A stretch of DNA of 40,669 nt from Melioribacteraceae bacterium (GTDB lineage: Bacteria > Bacteroidota > Ignavibacteria > Ignavibacteriales > Melioribacteraceae): positions 1 through 40,669 of the forward strand of contig JALNXG010000035.1 of assembly GCA_023230485.1 (NCBI GenBank), written 5' to 3'. Of the stretch, positions 8,400 through 16,575 are shown one piece after another. Both the position numbers and the translations under genes were made by a program. The stretch's first letter is position 1. Every line of letters begins with the position of its first letter. Under the pieces are notes generated by a model. The model saw only the letters and a program-made list of their open reading frames with translations. It searched no databases and was not told the origin of the DNA.

Positions 8400-9569
8400 A
8401 TGGAACTATGGCAGCAAATGGTCCGTGACAGCGTTCATTCGGTTGACCAGTTGGTGGATAAATTTGGTTTGGATCGTAAAGTCGCTGAAGAACTTGATGA
8501 ATTTTTTCAAGCGAGAATTAATCCATATTATTTGAATCTTATTCGATATCCCGGCGATCCAATTTGGCTTCAATGTGTTCCGGATAAACAAGAATTAAAT
8601 GATCTCGATGGATTTGAAGACCCTCTTAAAGAAGATGAAATGAGCCCGGTTCCTAATATTACTCATCGATATCCGGATAGAGCTTTGTTCCTTACTACTA
8701 GCCAATGTGGTATGTATTGCAGATTCTGTACTAGGAAAAGAAAAGTTGGCGATTCGGAAAAAATTTCTATGAAACAGCTTGAATCCGCATTCAAATATCT
8801 AGAAGCTCATTCTGAAATTCGAGATGTAATTCTTTCCGGCGGCGACCCTTTAATGTTGACAGATGTAATGCTCGAAAAAATAATAAAGCGTCTGAGAACA
8901 ATTCCTCATATCGAAATAATTCGAATTGGATCAAAAATGCCATGCGTTCTTCCACAAAGGATTACACCAAAGTTAGTGGAAATGTTAAAAAAGTATCACC
9001 CTATTTATGTAAATACTCACTTTAATCATCCATGGGAAATTACTCCTGAATCTACAAAGGCATGCGAAATGCTAGTTAATGCGGGTATTGTTGTTGGTAA
9101 TCAATCCGTACTAATGAAAGGCGTTAATGATAACGCTGAAGTAATGAGAGAACTTTTAATAAAACTTCTTAAAATTCGCGTTAAACCATATTATCTTTTT
9201 ATGGCAGATGAAACAAAGGGAGCTTCTCATTTTAGGACTTCTATCGATACCGGTATGGAAATTATCTATAAACTTCGCGGACATATAAGCGGACTTGCAA
9301 TTCCTCACTTTGTAATTGATGCACCGGGTGGAGGTGGAAAAATTCCCATTCTTCCTCAATATGTTCTTCATAGAGATGAAGATAGAATAGTAATGAGAAA
9401 TTATAAAAACGAAGTTTATGTGTATAGAGACGTTAAAGAGAATAAGTATTCAGAGAATAAGATTGTAGTAGAAATTTCTGATAAGAAAAATGGCGAGACT
9501 AAGAAGCCAAATAATTATAAGGATATTACTGAAATAAAAATGCCTGAATTTCTTTCTAGTAACAATTAG
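8400..9569 (+). CDS. KamA-family radical SAM aminomutase, lysine 2,3-aminomutase type
   Basis: A PLP- and SAM-dependent aminomutase. The iron-sulfur motif is CGMYCRFC (C103, C107, C110), followed by R112 (carboxylate-binding position), SGGDP (146-150) and the PLP lysine K314 in DAPGGGGK. In the clostridial lysine enzyme two aspartates hold the substrate side-chain amine, 44 and 7 residues before the PLP lysine; both are present here (D270, D307). That argues for L-lysine to beta-lysine rather than the glutamate version. The C-terminal cysteines that bind zinc in the clostridial enzyme are missing; the tail is lysine/asparagine-rich. It is unlike EpmB, which lacks the DAPGGGGK segment. AAGGG precedes the ATG. 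It is the last gene of the operon, followed by a hairpin terminator. Confidence 0.9.
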   Translation: MELWQQMVRDSVHSVDQLVDKFGLDRKVAEELDEFFQARINPYYLNLIRYPGDPIWLQCVPDKQELNDLDGFEDPLKEDEMSPVPNITHRYPDRALFLTTSQCGMYCRFCTRKRKVGDSEKISMKQLESAFKYLEAHSEIRDVILSGGDPLMLTDVMLEKIIKRLRTIPHIEIIRIGSKMPCVLPQRITPKLVEMLKKYHPIYVNTHFNHPWEITPESTKACEMLVNAGIVVGNQSVLMKGVNDNAEVMRELLIKLLKIRVKPYYLFMADETKGASHFRTSIDTGMEIIYKLRGHISGLAIPHFVIDAPGGGGKIPILPQYVLHRDEDRIVMRNYKNEVYVYRDVKENKYSENKIVVEISDKKNGETKKPNNYKDITEIKMPEFLSSNN

Positions 9570-9578
9570 ATGTTTTTA

Positions 9579-9619
9579 TGGAACTATGCCTTTAGAGGCA
9601 TAGTTCCAATATTTTAATT
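9579..9619 (+). terminator. Hairpin terminator between convergent genes
   Basis: A perfect 12-base stem (9579-9590 with 9597-9608) and a six-base loop, followed on the plus strand by a T-rich stretch (ATATTTTAATTT). It ends the ATP-grasp/KamA operon ten bases after its stop codon. The minus-strand run ends at 9614, so it may also block antisense read-through, but on that strand the bases after the stem are A-rich and termination there is doubtful. Confidence 0.85.
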
Positions 9620-10141
9620 TAATAAAATACATTTCAAATCTTCTTCCAAGCTTTTCTTTGGGCTTTCAACAATTCGCCCGATCTCTTCTCCATTCCTAAA
9701 GACAAAAAATGTAGGGACTAATTCAACATTTAATTTTTCTAATTCTCCATCAGGGCTAATTTTTTCACGGTCAACAGCGTACAATTCTATCTGACTAATA
9801 TCATAGTTCATGGTCTCTAACATTTTAATGAATCTTGGAACTTCTCTTTTGCTATCGCCACACCAAGAACCAAAAACTATTTTGAAAGTAACCCCTTGAA
9901 GAGATATAGGAGCTGGGAGGTTAGTTGAATCAACATCATAAAATTCATATTCAGGATCGTACCATCTCTTAAAGCTGCTATCTTGGAATGCTTCCATATC
10001 ACAAACACCAAATAGCATTGGCTTACCTGACTTTGAATCAGGCAGTACTTTATTATAAGTCTGTGCGTTTAATGAAAAAGTAACTGCAAAAAAGATTAAT
10101 AATAAACCACTTATTTGATTAATTTTGATTATTTCTTGCAT
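9614..10141 (-). CDS. Secreted thioredoxin-fold protein with a single active-site cysteine
   Basis: Residues 1-26 form a signal peptide (basic start, hydrophobic core, cut near LNA-Q). The thioredoxin-like part has GSWCGDSKREVP (91-102) and the cis-proline segment LVPTFFVF (141-148). Ordinary thioredoxins have CxxC; here the second cysteine is a serine (WCGDS), leaving C94 as the only active-site thiol, with C47 and C171 elsewhere. It may act as a monothiol reductase or isomerase, or pair C94 with C47. Proteins of this type occur in Bacteroidota and have no firm function. The ATG at 10141 lies 23 bases inside the end of nadK, so the two are coupled. It is the last gene of the long minus-strand run. 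Confidence 0.8.
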   Translation of the reverse strand: MQEIIKINQISGLLLIFFAVTFSLNAQTYNKVLPDSKSGKPMLFGVCDMEAFQDSSFKRWYDPEYEFYDVDSTNLPAPISLQGVTFKIVFGSWCGDSKREVPRFIKMLETMNYDISQIELYAVDREKISPDGELEKLNVELVPTFFVFRNGEEIGRIVESPKKSLEEDLKCILLN

Positions 10142-11000
10142 CGATACCCCAATATAATTTATTTCTAAGTACTTGAAAATAACTTATTTCTTTTGAGTGA
10201 ACAAGTCTGATCGGATGGCTACTTCTTTTTATTTTAATACTCAAAGGAGGCGAAGCAAAATTCACTCTCTGTCCATCGCAATTAATTTGAATTTTTTCTT
10301 CACCTGATTTTACTTCCACATTAATCTCTTCATTACTATCCAAAACTAATGGTCTCATCGTTAATGTATGTGGTGCAATTGGAATGATAGTAATTACATT
10401 CGATTTCGGACTAACAATAGGACCACCTGCTGAGAGGGCATAACCTGTTGAACCGGTGGGAGTAGCGATAATCAGACCATCAGCGGCAAATGTTGATACA
10501 AATTCACCATTAATGGCTAAGTTCAGTTCTATCATCTTAGGCCAATAACCTTTATCAATTACAATATCATTCAGAGCAAAGAGTTTTTCTCCCTCTTCAT
10601 TAAGAACTGCTTCTAATGCAATTCTATCCTCAATTAAATAGTTCCCATCGAGCAATTGTGGAATAAAGGCATCAAAGCTATCAAAATCAAATTCTGCAAG
10701 AAAGCCAAGTTTACCAACATTAACACCTAGAATTGGTGTATCATAATCTTTTGCTTCAAATGAAGTATTCAACATCGTGCCATCTCCACCAAGTGAAACA
10801 ACAAAATCAGATTTTGCGATTAATTCCGGCTCAGGAATAATTTTAGTACCCTTTATTGTTTCACTTAACGACTTTTCCAAACGATAAATTGTATCACCAA
10901 GTAAAGCATCTACATTATATTTCTTTAGAGAAAGTAAAATTTTTTCTACTGCCTCAATAATATTATGCTTAGTGGTATTTGGTATTATGCCGATTTTCAT
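10119..11000 (-). CDS. nadK: NAD kinase
   Basis: NadK phosphorylates NAD+ to NADP+ in the cytoplasm. Signatures are the GGDGT box (71-75), LGVNVGKLGFL (91-101), NDIVID (144-149), ADGLIIATPTGSTGYALSAGG (about 173-193) and HTLTMRPL (211-218). At 293 residues it is full length. The start codon shares one base with the glycosyltransferase stop (TAATG), and its 3' end overlaps the thioredoxin-like gene by 23 bases. Its place behind a lipopolysaccharide gene seems to be operon convenience rather than a shared pathway. Confidence 0.96.
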   Translation of the reverse strand: MKIGIIPNTTKHNIIEAVEKILLSLKKYNVDALLGDTIYRLEKSLSETIKGTKIIPEPELIAKSDFVVSLGGDGTMLNTSFEAKDYDTPILGVNVGKLGFLAEFDFDSFDAFIPQLLDGNYLIEDRIALEAVLNEEGEKLFALNDIVIDKGYWPKMIELNLAINGEFVSTFAADGLIIATPTGSTGYALSAGGPIVSPKSNVITIIPIAPHTLTMRPLVLDSNEEINVEVKSGEEKIQINCDGQRVNFASPPLSIKIKRSSHPIRLVHSKEISYFQVLRNKLYWGIDARNNQN

Positions 11001-11764
11001 TATTTGGTCCGTTTAAATTCCCAAAGTTTAGTATATTTTGTGAATACATAGAAAGATGAATATGATGCGAGTAGAAATCCATGAATACCATCCAAAAACC
11101 CTGCTTTAATTAAATACATTTTTACAAATATCCATAATGGTCTAAAAATAATATCTATTAATGTAACACTTTTTCCCTTATCCCTTAATTCTTCCGCTGC
11201 TAAACTTGTATATGAATTTAGCTTATTAAGATAATGAACTAAATTTCTATCAGTATAATGGATAATATCTTTTTTTAATTCAATTATTTTAACATGTGAG
11301 TTGAATTTTAGTCCCTCGTGTACTTTATTATCATTAAAAGAAGCATCCTTCTTATTAAAAAGTCTTACTACCCTACCCGGATACCAACCGCTATGCTTAA
11401 TCCATTTACCAATAAATATAGCTTTACGAGGAAATGAATAGGTATCACTTAAAATATTATCGCTCTTCAATTTATTTATCTCTGCAATCAATTCTTCTGA
11501 TAATATTTCATCTGAATCGAGCCATAGTATATAATCATTTGAAGAAAGGGAAACAGCATACTGTTTAGTTAAAGCAAAACCTTTCCACTGAACTTCTTCA
11601 TATCTAATAGAGGATATCGATTTTATAATTTCTAAAGTTTTGTCTGAAGATGAAGAATCAACAAGTACTATTACTTCATCAACGCACATCTTCAGACTAT
11701 TAATGCAATCTGCTATATTAGCTTGATCGTTCTTAACAACTGTTATAGAAGAAATTTTTTTCAT
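11000..11764 (-). CDS. Glycosyltransferase family 2, WaaE/KdtX-like
   Basis: A GT-A fold sugar transferase of the WaaE-like group, which adds a sugar to the lipopolysaccharide core. It opens with SSITVVKNDQANIADCI, then has VDSSSSDKT (35-43, sugar-nucleotide binding), the group-typical QWKGFALTKQYAV (59-71) and the metal-binding WLDSDE (81-86). The C-terminal third has HYTDRNLVHYLNKLNSY and a hydrophobic, aromatic segment (GFLDGIHGFLLASYSSFYVF) that likely rests on the membrane. It lies two bases downstream of the O-antigen ligase, with msbA just before that, which supports a role in core or O-chain assembly. Sugar specificity cannot be read from the sequence. Confidence 0.88.
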   Translation of the reverse strand: MKKISSITVVKNDQANIADCINSLKMCVDEVIVLVDSSSSDKTLEIIKSISSIRYEEVQWKGFALTKQYAVSLSSNDYILWLDSDEILSEELIAEINKLKSDNILSDTYSFPRKAIFIGKWIKHSGWYPGRVVRLFNKKDASFNDNKVHEGLKFNSHVKIIELKKDIIHYTDRNLVHYLNKLNSYTSLAAEELRDKGKSVTLIDIIFRPLWIFVKMYLIKAGFLDGIHGFLLASYSSFYVFTKYTKLWEFKRTK

Positions 11765-11766
11765 AA

Positions 11767-13815
11767 TTAGTCGGCATCTTTATTTACTTTGAAAAAGGCA
11801 ATTGATAAACCGAGCACAAACCAAACCATAGTAATAATTTCCTGGTCTCCGAAATTCCATTCAGCTAATCCTGAAAATAAAAATCCTATAAAAGAAGCAA
11901 AAGCACCGATAGAAAATGATGATGCAATCGGAATATCTTTAAGAGAATTATATATGTTTTTATATATAAGTCCCATCTTATAAAAAAGAGCTAATACGAT
12001 GAAGAAACCAAATAGACCAAGAATCACGATAAAATGGATATAGTTATTATGAAGATGACCAAAATTTTCTTTGAGATAATAATCCTTGTATTCCGCATAA
12101 ACATGCTGCAAATCAATATCGCCAACACCGAATAGTGGATGATCTTGAAATATTTTATATCCGGTTCGCCACTGGTTCATTCGTTCAATATTTGTATCAT
12201 GATACAAATCAAACATTGAAGCTAATCGATTTCGTTTAAAATCACCTACCAAAAGCTGATTTTTTATTATATCAAAATCAGTGATTCTTTTTTGATGCTT
12301 ATAGAACTCTTCCAAATAGAATTTCTTCTTCTTTTCTATTTTATAAATAACTCCGGCAGTAGATGAAACATATATTTCATTATTTATTTCTTTTAATTTA
12401 TCAATTGGAGTTTTGGTGGCTATCTCCTGAACTTGTTTTATTCCTTCAATTCCTAAGGAAAAAATATTTAAAATATTATCTTCCTGTATAAACATTAAGC
12501 TATCTGATAACCAGATACGCGTGTAATTACCATTCAATTTATCGGAATAAACCAATTTTGAAGGAATACCCTCTTTTATATTTTCTATGAATAATGAATC
12601 TCTCTTATTTGAATACCATGCAAAATAATTTTTATTAATTGAGAAACCATTAATCTCTTTATAATTACTCATTCTTACAGTATCATCAAGTTCTTCAGGA
12701 TTGTTATAAATTGTAAGACCACTATCTAAATCTGCCGCATATAATTTGCCCGCAAACGTTTTATAATCCATTGTTCTGCCGGGTGAAACAAATTCATTTG
12801 TTATTTCCAATTTATGTGATACAGTATCTTTTTTATATAGTAATATTCTTGAATCAACAAGAAATGAAATTAAATAATTCTTATTCCAGTCTCTTACCCC
12901 GGATACCGGTGAAGGAGCTTCATAATTTCTTAATAGTTGGTTATTATAAAATATTTTTAACCCACCTTCGTAATCAGCAGCGCAATAAAATGAATCGATT
13001 ACAGCGAGTTCTTGTATCCTTCCGTCTGTTTTATTAATCTCAAAAAGTTGATTTCCATCTTCTCTAAGATTAATAATACTAATATTGCTTTCATTATGAG
13101 AATAAAATAAAAAGAAAGCTATCACAGCAGTTCCTATGGTTAATACCAACCATTGTCTCTTAAGGATCAAAATAGTAATTAGAGCTGCGATTGTACCTAA
13201 CCATGCAGCTCTTGTATAACTCGCTATTAGACCAATGATACCAACAATAAAAAACGAGAGATAAATAAAAAACTTTTTTTTATTAAACTTTTCATTAATG
13301 AGGAATGCAAAACTTATAACAACGAAGAAACTAATTAAACCTCCGGCGGTCATTACATACTGAAAAGTGGAAGGACCCTTTGACTCAAGATAATATAGCT
13401 GATGAGCAAAATGCTTATAAGCCGCTCCTATATATATAATAATTGTAATAAAAGCAGAATATAAAAATGCATTTAATATTAATTCCGTTCTCTTTTTATT
13501 ATTAAGTGAAGCAACCATTACGTACACGATAGGGATAAGAAGAGCCCGCTTGGATAAATTTTGAAATGCTTGAGCTTTATTCCCTGATAAAATTGCAGAG
13601 ATAAATTCTGCAGTTAGAAACAAAATAAATAAATATTCCAAACCGACTTTTGAAAATAGGTTTTTTCTATCTTTAATATATTTGAATATTATAATAAGTA
13701 AAGCACCGAAATAACCAATTTGATTTAGAAAAATAGAATTAGTTAGAGTAGAAGCAAAAAGGAATAATAAAACTATAACCCCTTTATCAAAATATTTTTC
13801 GATTTTTTCTTTCAA
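11767..13815 (-). CDS. O-antigen ligase family protein with an inserted beta-propeller-like domain
   Basis: A polytopic membrane protein of the Wzy/WaaL type, which joins undecaprenyl-linked O-chains to lipid A-core or polymerises them on the periplasmic face. Residues 1-240 hold about eight membrane segments, with SYTRAAWLG (199-207) at the start of a helix as in the family. The conserved large-loop part is RMNQWRTGYKIFQDHPLFGVG (545-565) and HLHNNYIH (587-594), then three or four more helices (595-676). Between about 255 and 528, where relatives have only a short linker, lies an extra soluble domain (separate entry). At 682 residues the protein is well above the usual 400-450. The start is TTG at 13815, six bases after the msbA stop. 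Ligase or polymerase activity cannot be told apart from sequence alone. Confidence 0.85.
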   Translation of the reverse strand: MKEKIEKYFDKGVIVLLFLFASTLTNSIFLNQIGYFGALLIIIFKYIKDRKNLFSKVGLEYLFILFLTAEFISAILSGNKAQAFQNLSKRALLIPIVYVMVASLNNKKRTELILNAFLYSAFITIIIYIGAAYKHFAHQLYYLESKGPSTFQYVMTAGGLISFFVVISFAFLINEKFNKKKFFIYLSFFIVGIIGLIASYTRAAWLGTIAALITILILKRQWLVLTIGTAVIAFFLFYSHNESNISIINLREDGNQLFEINKTDGRIQELAVIDSFYCAADYEGGLKIFYNNQLLRNYEAPSPVSGVRDWNKNYLISFLVDSRILLYKKDTVSHKLEITNEFVSPGRTMDYKTFAGKLYAADLDSGLTIYNNPEELDDTVRMSNYKEINGFSINKNYFAWYSNKRDSLFIENIKEGIPSKLVYSDKLNGNYTRIWLSDSLMFIQEDNILNIFSLGIEGIKQVQEIATKTPIDKLKEINNEIYVSSTAGVIYKIEKKKKFYLEEFYKHQKRITDFDIIKNQLLVGDFKRNRLASMFDLYHDTNIERMNQWRTGYKIFQDHPLFGVGDIDLQHVYAEYKDYYLKENFGHLHNNYIHFIVILGLFGFFIVLALFYKMGLIYKNIYNSLKDIPIASSFSIGAFASFIGFLFSGLAEWNFGDQEIITMVWFVLGLSIAFFKVNKDAD
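12232..13053 (-). other. Seven-repeat beta-propeller-like insertion in the O-antigen ligase
   Basis: Residues about 255-528 of the ligase. Cores of the form hydrophobic-aromatic-small, polar turn, then a hydrophobic strand recur near residues 276, 314, 358, 397, 440, 481 and 521, spaced 38-44 residues apart. The clearest pair are YCAADYEGGLKIF and LYAADLDSGLTIY, which resemble LVIVD/WD-like blades. Seven such units would close a propeller. By topology it would sit in the periplasm beside the catalytic loop. Confidence 0.7.
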
Positions 13816-13820
13816 TTTTA

Positions 13821-15668
13821 TTAGTCTCTAAATTGTAATTCATATAATTTTCTATATAGTCCTGAATGGTCTTCAAGTAATTGGTCGTGCTTGCCATCTT
13901 GAACTATCCTTCCATTATCTAATACCAATATTCTATCAGCATTTCTGATAGTACTTAAACGATGTGCAATAACAAAAGTGGTTCTATCAATCATTAATCT
14001 TTCAATTGCTTCTTGGACTAACACTTCAGATTCGTTATCAAGTGCGGAGGTAGCCTCATCAAAAATCATAATAGGGGGATTCTTAAGAAGTGCTCGTGCA
14101 ATAGAAATCCTCTGTCTTTGACCACCCGAAAGCTTAATTCCTTTCTCACCGATAACCGTATCGTATTTCAAAGGGAGATGTAAAATAAATTCATGTGCAT
14201 TAGCTGCCTTTGCCGCATTAATTATATCTTCTTCGGGATATTTCTCCAATCCATATGCAATGTTTTTAATTATGCTCTCATTGAATAAAACAGTTTCTTG
14301 AGTAACAATTCCCATAAGCTTTCTTAACTCTTCGAGTCGAATCTTTTTAATATCAATTCCATCAATTTTTATTAAACCCGAAGTAGGATCATAAAATCGT
14401 GGGATTAAATCCACCATAGTAGTTTTGCCAGAACCACTACTTCCGACTAATGCAATAATCTCCCCTTTTTTAATTGAAAAAGAGATATTATTTAAAACAG
14501 TGTCATCTTTTTCAGCATCATCATAATGGAAGCAAACGTTATCGAACTCAAGATTACCATTGAAATCTTTAAAACTAATTGGGTCATCGCTATTTTTTAT
14601 TCTTGGCTCTGTATCAAGTATTTCAAAGATTCTATCAGCAGCAGCACTCGATTCTTGAATTCTATTATTAACACTGCTTAATTCTTTTATCGGTGGCATT
14701 AATTGAAATATCGCAAAAAGAAATCCTAAAAATTCACTCGCCTTTAATGTATTATCAACTAATACTAACTGAGCACCGAAAAAGATTATCAGAACGCCAA
14801 CCGTTACGCTTAAAAATTCAGTTACAGGTGCCGCCGTATTTCTTATCCGAACCATCTTAAGAGACAATTTGAAGAAACCCTTAGTCTGCTCCATAAATTT
14901 TCCATTCTCATATTCTTCCATTCCAAATGCTTTAACAATCTTTACACCTGTGATTGTCTCATGAAGAACTGTTGTAATATCAGCCATCTTCTCTTGGAGG
15001 AAACCGGAATGTTTTCTAAGTTTTAATCCGATCCAACTTATTATTATCAAAGAAAATGGAAGTATTACAAAGGAGAATAGTGTCAGCTTCCAGCTAATTG
15101 ATATGGCTATTCCTAAAAAGACTACAATAGACAATGGCTCTCTGACTAAATTTAAAAAGACCGCTGAAACACTGGTTTGAACAACATTAACATCATTTGT
15201 AATTCTTGAAATTAAATTGCCTGTCTTTTCATTTTTGAAATAACTCATTGGAAGTTTATGAAGATGTCTATATGCTTCATTTCTAATATCTTTAATTACT
15301 CCTTGCTCGACGTGTGCAAGAAAATATGCCTGTAAATAACCTGAAATATTTTTTAATAAAAAGGTTATAAGAATAAGGATACAAATTTTCATTAATGTAT
15401 CAACTGTAGTACCGGAGAAAATCCAATCCGAAAAGAAACTTTTGATATTATCTATAAATTGTGAAATAAAATTTAAGTTTTCGGGAATTTGATTTTGAGA
15501 TACAACCTGAACTTCATCTTTCTTATTAAACAATGTATCCAATAAGGGTATCGTTAGGTAAACTGAAGCACCGTTGAGCAATGAATATAATATTGTAAAA
15601 AACATAGATAATGAAATATGCTTTTTATATGGTTTTAGGTATCGTAATAAACGTGAATAAGTTTTCAT
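13821..15668 (-). CDS. msbA: ABC transporter, lipid A flippase MsbA-like
   Basis: A half-size ABC exporter: an N-terminal six-helix membrane domain (about 15-325) fused to an ATPase domain (about 373-612). ATPase motifs are Walker A GSSGSGKT (409-416), LSGGQ (513-517), Walker B IMIFDEAT (533-540) and H-loop AHRLST (568-573). The coupling segment MSYFKNEKTGNLISRITNDV (about 141-160) is typical of the lipid and drug exporters. Bacterial relatives flip lipid A-core or other lipids. The tight link to an O-antigen ligase and a core glycosyltransferase makes lipid A export the likeliest job, though a general multidrug/lipid exporter cannot be excluded. An inserted stretch at about 48-85 between the first two helices is longer than in E. 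coli MsbA. Confidence 0.88.
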   Translation of the reverse strand: MKTYSRLLRYLKPYKKHISLSMFFTILYSLLNGASVYLTIPLLDTLFNKKDEVQVVSQNQIPENLNFISQFIDNIKSFFSDWIFSGTTVDTLMKICILILITFLLKNISGYLQAYFLAHVEQGVIKDIRNEAYRHLHKLPMSYFKNEKTGNLISRITNDVNVVQTSVSAVFLNLVREPLSIVVFLGIAISISWKLTLFSFVILPFSLIIISWIGLKLRKHSGFLQEKMADITTVLHETITGVKIVKAFGMEEYENGKFMEQTKGFFKLSLKMVRIRNTAAPVTEFLSVTVGVLIIFFGAQLVLVDNTLKASEFLGFLFAIFQLMPPIKELSSVNNRIQESSAAADRIFEILDTEPRIKNSDDPISFKDFNGNLEFDNVCFHYDDAEKDDTVLNNISFSIKKGEIIALVGSSGSGKTTMVDLIPRFYDPTSGLIKIDGIDIKKIRLEELRKLMGIVTQETVLFNESIIKNIAYGLEKYPEEDIINAAKAANAHEFILHLPLKYDTVIGEKGIKLSGGQRQRISIARALLKNPPIMIFDEATSALDNESEVLVQEAIERLMIDRTTFVIAHRLSTIRNADRILVLDNGRIVQDGKHDQLLEDHSGLYRKLYELQFRD

Positions 15669-15674
15669 AAATAG

Positions 15675-16574
15675 TTAATCCATTTTCCCGCGTGGATGGT
15701 GATCATGATGTTCCTGTTTTACAAAATCATTATCTATGTGAGTATAAATCTGGGTTGTTGAAATATCCGAATGTCCAAGCATCTCCTGCACCGATCTTAG
15801 ATCAGCTCCACCTTCAATTAAATGAGTTGCAAATGAATGTCTGAATGTGTGCGGATGAATATCTTTTTTGATACCGGATTTCTTCACATAAAAATCCACG
15901 ATCTTCCACACGCCCATACGCGATAATTTTCGTCCTCTAACATTTAGAAAGAGAATGTTTTCACTTGTTATTTTATTTTCAAGATGCGGACGTGAATATA
16001 ATAAATAATCTTTAATGCAACTAAGAGCAGAAGAACCAACAGGAACTAACCTCTCCTTAGAACCCTTACCGAGAACTCGTACCATCTCTTCTTTGATAAA
16101 AACATTATTGACCGTAAGATTAATCAATTCGGATATTCTAAGTCCGGACGAATAAAATAATTCAAGCAGTGCTTTATCTCTTCTTCCTCTGATATCATCA
16201 CTCTCGGCTGAATTTAGAATTAATTCAATTTCCTGAAATGAAAGAACATCGGGAAGATTTTTTTTCTTTTTTACAGAGGGAATTTTTGTCATCGGATTTT
16301 TTGTAATGTATCCATTCTTAAGCAGAAATTTAAAAAATCCTTTAAAAGCAGAAATATACCGTGCAATTGTTGAATTACTTAATCCCTCATTTTTAATTGA
16401 AGAGAAATAGTTAATCAAAGTTTCAGAATTAATTTCGCTATAATCAATAATATTTAATTTCTCAAAAAAATCTAACAATTTCATTAAATCATTTTTATAT
16501 GAGAAAATAGTATTATCAGATAAATTTTTTTCCAATTTGATAATGGATAAGTATTCTTTAACAAACTGCTCCAT
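15675..16574 (-). CDS. xerD: Tyrosine recombinase XerD/XerC
   Basis: XerC/D recombinases resolve chromosome dimers at dif during division. All catalytic residues are visible: R146 (SGLRISEL), K170 (LGKGSKER), H242 and R245 (HPHTFRHSF), H268 (MLGHSD) and Y277 (QIYTHID). This is the E. coli XerD set shifted by two residues. The SAM-like core-binding domain is at 1-90 (MEQFVKEYLSIIKLEKNLS). The length of 299 is normal. I chose the ATG at 16574, one base after the stop of the preceding gene; a GTG nine bases earlier would overlap that gene. No mobile-element genes surround it, so it is the housekeeping enzyme rather than an integrase. I saw no dif-like site nearby. Confidence 0.93.
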   Translation of the reverse strand: MEQFVKEYLSIIKLEKNLSDNTIFSYKNDLMKLLDFFEKLNIIDYSEINSETLINYFSSIKNEGLSNSTIARYISAFKGFFKFLLKNGYITKNPMTKIPSVKKKKNLPDVLSFQEIELILNSAESDDIRGRRDKALLELFYSSGLRISELINLTVNNVFIKEEMVRVLGKGSKERLVPVGSSALSCIKDYLLYSRPHLENKITSENILFLNVRGRKLSRMGVWKIVDFYVKKSGIKKDIHPHTFRHSFATHLIEGGADLRSVQEMLGHSDISTTQIYTHIDNDFVKQEHHDHHPRGKMD

Positions 16575-16575
16575 A

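Noticed and set aside
8400..9569. KamA homologue as EpmB (EF-P lysine modification)
   Set aside because: EpmB lacks the DAPGGGGK segment present here, and neither EpmA nor EF-P genes are adjacent.
8400..9590. ATGGAACTATG occurs both at the kamA start (8400) and in the terminator stem (9578-9588)
   Set aside because: Only 11 bases match and flanks differ; no sign of duplication or a mobile element, so probably chance.
15675..16574. Tyrosine recombinase as a mark of an integrated element
   Set aside because: Sequence and length are those of XerD, with housekeeping neighbours and no direct repeats, tRNA or phage genes around.
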